64,000 nucleotides of DNA, taken from the NCBI GenBank assembly GCA_910579575.1, contig CAJTUM010000003.1, forward strand, positions 184,222-248,221, given 5' to 3'. The translations under genes were made by a program, and so were the position numbers. This DNA comes from an uncultured Eubacteriales bacterium (lineage in GTDB: Bacteria; Bacillota; Clostridia; Oscillospirales; Butyricicoccaceae). The notes under the pieces are model-generated. The model saw only the letters and a list, made by a program, of their open reading frames with translations. It searched no databases and was not told the DNA's origin. How positions within the stretch are numbered: the stretch's first letter is position 1; every line of letters begins with the position of its first letter. Shown in pieces: positions 63,917 to 64,000 of this stretch.

Positions 63917-64000
63917 ATGTCTCTACCCAGTTTCCCCAACGTTGACCCGCCCATCCGGCGGGAAGATGCGGTTAATCAGATTCTTTCCTCCATCGCCATG
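63917..64000 (+). CDS. N-terminus of a gene cut by the window edge
   Basis: 28 codons starting ATG at 63917, after GAAAGGAGCTTCTCAATT. The segment PSFPNVDPPIRREDAVNQI followed by LSSIAM resembles a leader seen at the start of several clostridial surface- or spore-associated proteins. This recollection is uncertain. The rest lies outside the window. A GGTTCC-AGCC-GGAACC palindrome is 119 bp upstream (63783-63798). Confidence 0.55.
   Translation, partial: MSLPSFPNVDPPIRREDAVNQILSSIAM

Noticed and set aside
1..64000. CRISPR array, tRNA or rRNA genes
   Set aside because: No regularly spaced direct repeats and no tRNA- or rRNA-like segments were noticed on either strand.

Overview
The window looks like the chromosome of a GC-rich, endospore-forming, anaerobic member of the Clostridia, probably the Oscillospiraceae/Ruminococcaceae. 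This is inferred from gene content, not from a marker tree. The supporting genes are spoIIR, sepF, addA/addB instead of recBCD, a type II pantothenate kinase, a complete clostridial-order Rnf complex (rnfCDGEAB), a fused chorismate mutase/ACT protein, a TSCPD-domain protein and strong AGGAGG-type ribosome binding sites. No rRNA, tRNA or CRISPR array was seen.

Layout. 1-5.6 kb: a GntR/UTRA regulator, then tmcAL with a translationally coupled membrane metallophosphoesterase, divergent from ackA. 5.6-11.6 kb: a DUF378 protein, a PHP phosphatase, a DUF362 ferredoxin-like protein, ispE, spoIIR (behind a good SigF-type promoter), a PhzF-family protein and an SDR dehydrogenase whose promoter holds a perfect palindrome. 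11.8-16.8 kb: an unknown anchored protein, sepF, a GHKL kinase-like membrane protein paired with a small XRE regulator, and a membrane-anchored PpiC foldase. 16.9-24 kb: addBA. 24-30.4 kb: a MATE exporter with a divergent AraC regulator, rplU-rpmA-obg, a TPR-like protein and an HD protein. 30.5-38.9 kb: secDF, a type Ic aspartate aminotransferase, coaW, asnS, a TSCPD protein, a cytidylate-kinase-like protein and a chorismate mutase/degenerate prephenate dehydratase/ACT protein. 39-47.9 kb: ltaE, rlmA, a radical SAM protein, two lipoproteins (one VanW-like), a decaying Sel1-repeat gene, an M3 oligopeptidase and a small membrane protein. 48.3-53.4 kb: the rnf operon. 53.6-59.4 kb: a glycoside-hydrolase-like protein, an AT-richer EcsC gene, a YczE-type protein, an AEC transporter and a chemoreceptor.

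59.6-63.6 kb is a graveyard of mobile DNA, all on the minus strand: a KilA-N gene with three amber codons and a frameshift, a serine recombinase with a TGA, a TAG and a frameshift that runs into a DUF1016 fragment, an internally deleted Rpn-type nuclease gene, a holin with an amber codon, and a phage small membrane protein. The only clearly intact enzyme gene inside it is a low-molecular-weight protein tyrosine phosphatase. The window ends inside a new plus-strand gene.

How the genes fit together. Energy metabolism is anaerobic: AckA makes ATP from acetyl phosphate, and Rnf links ferredoxin oxidation by NAD+ to an ion gradient. Most of the rest is housekeeping: translation and tRNA modification, SecDF export with a PpiC foldase, recombination, cofactor and isoprenoid synthesis. 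I found no obvious complete new defence or biosynthetic system. The most unusual items are the kinase-like/XRE pair without a visible phosphoacceptor histidine, the shrunken prephenate dehydratase, an L27 lacking its cleavable extension together with absence of the Prp protease gene, nested terminator/promoter arrangements, and the eroded mobile island.
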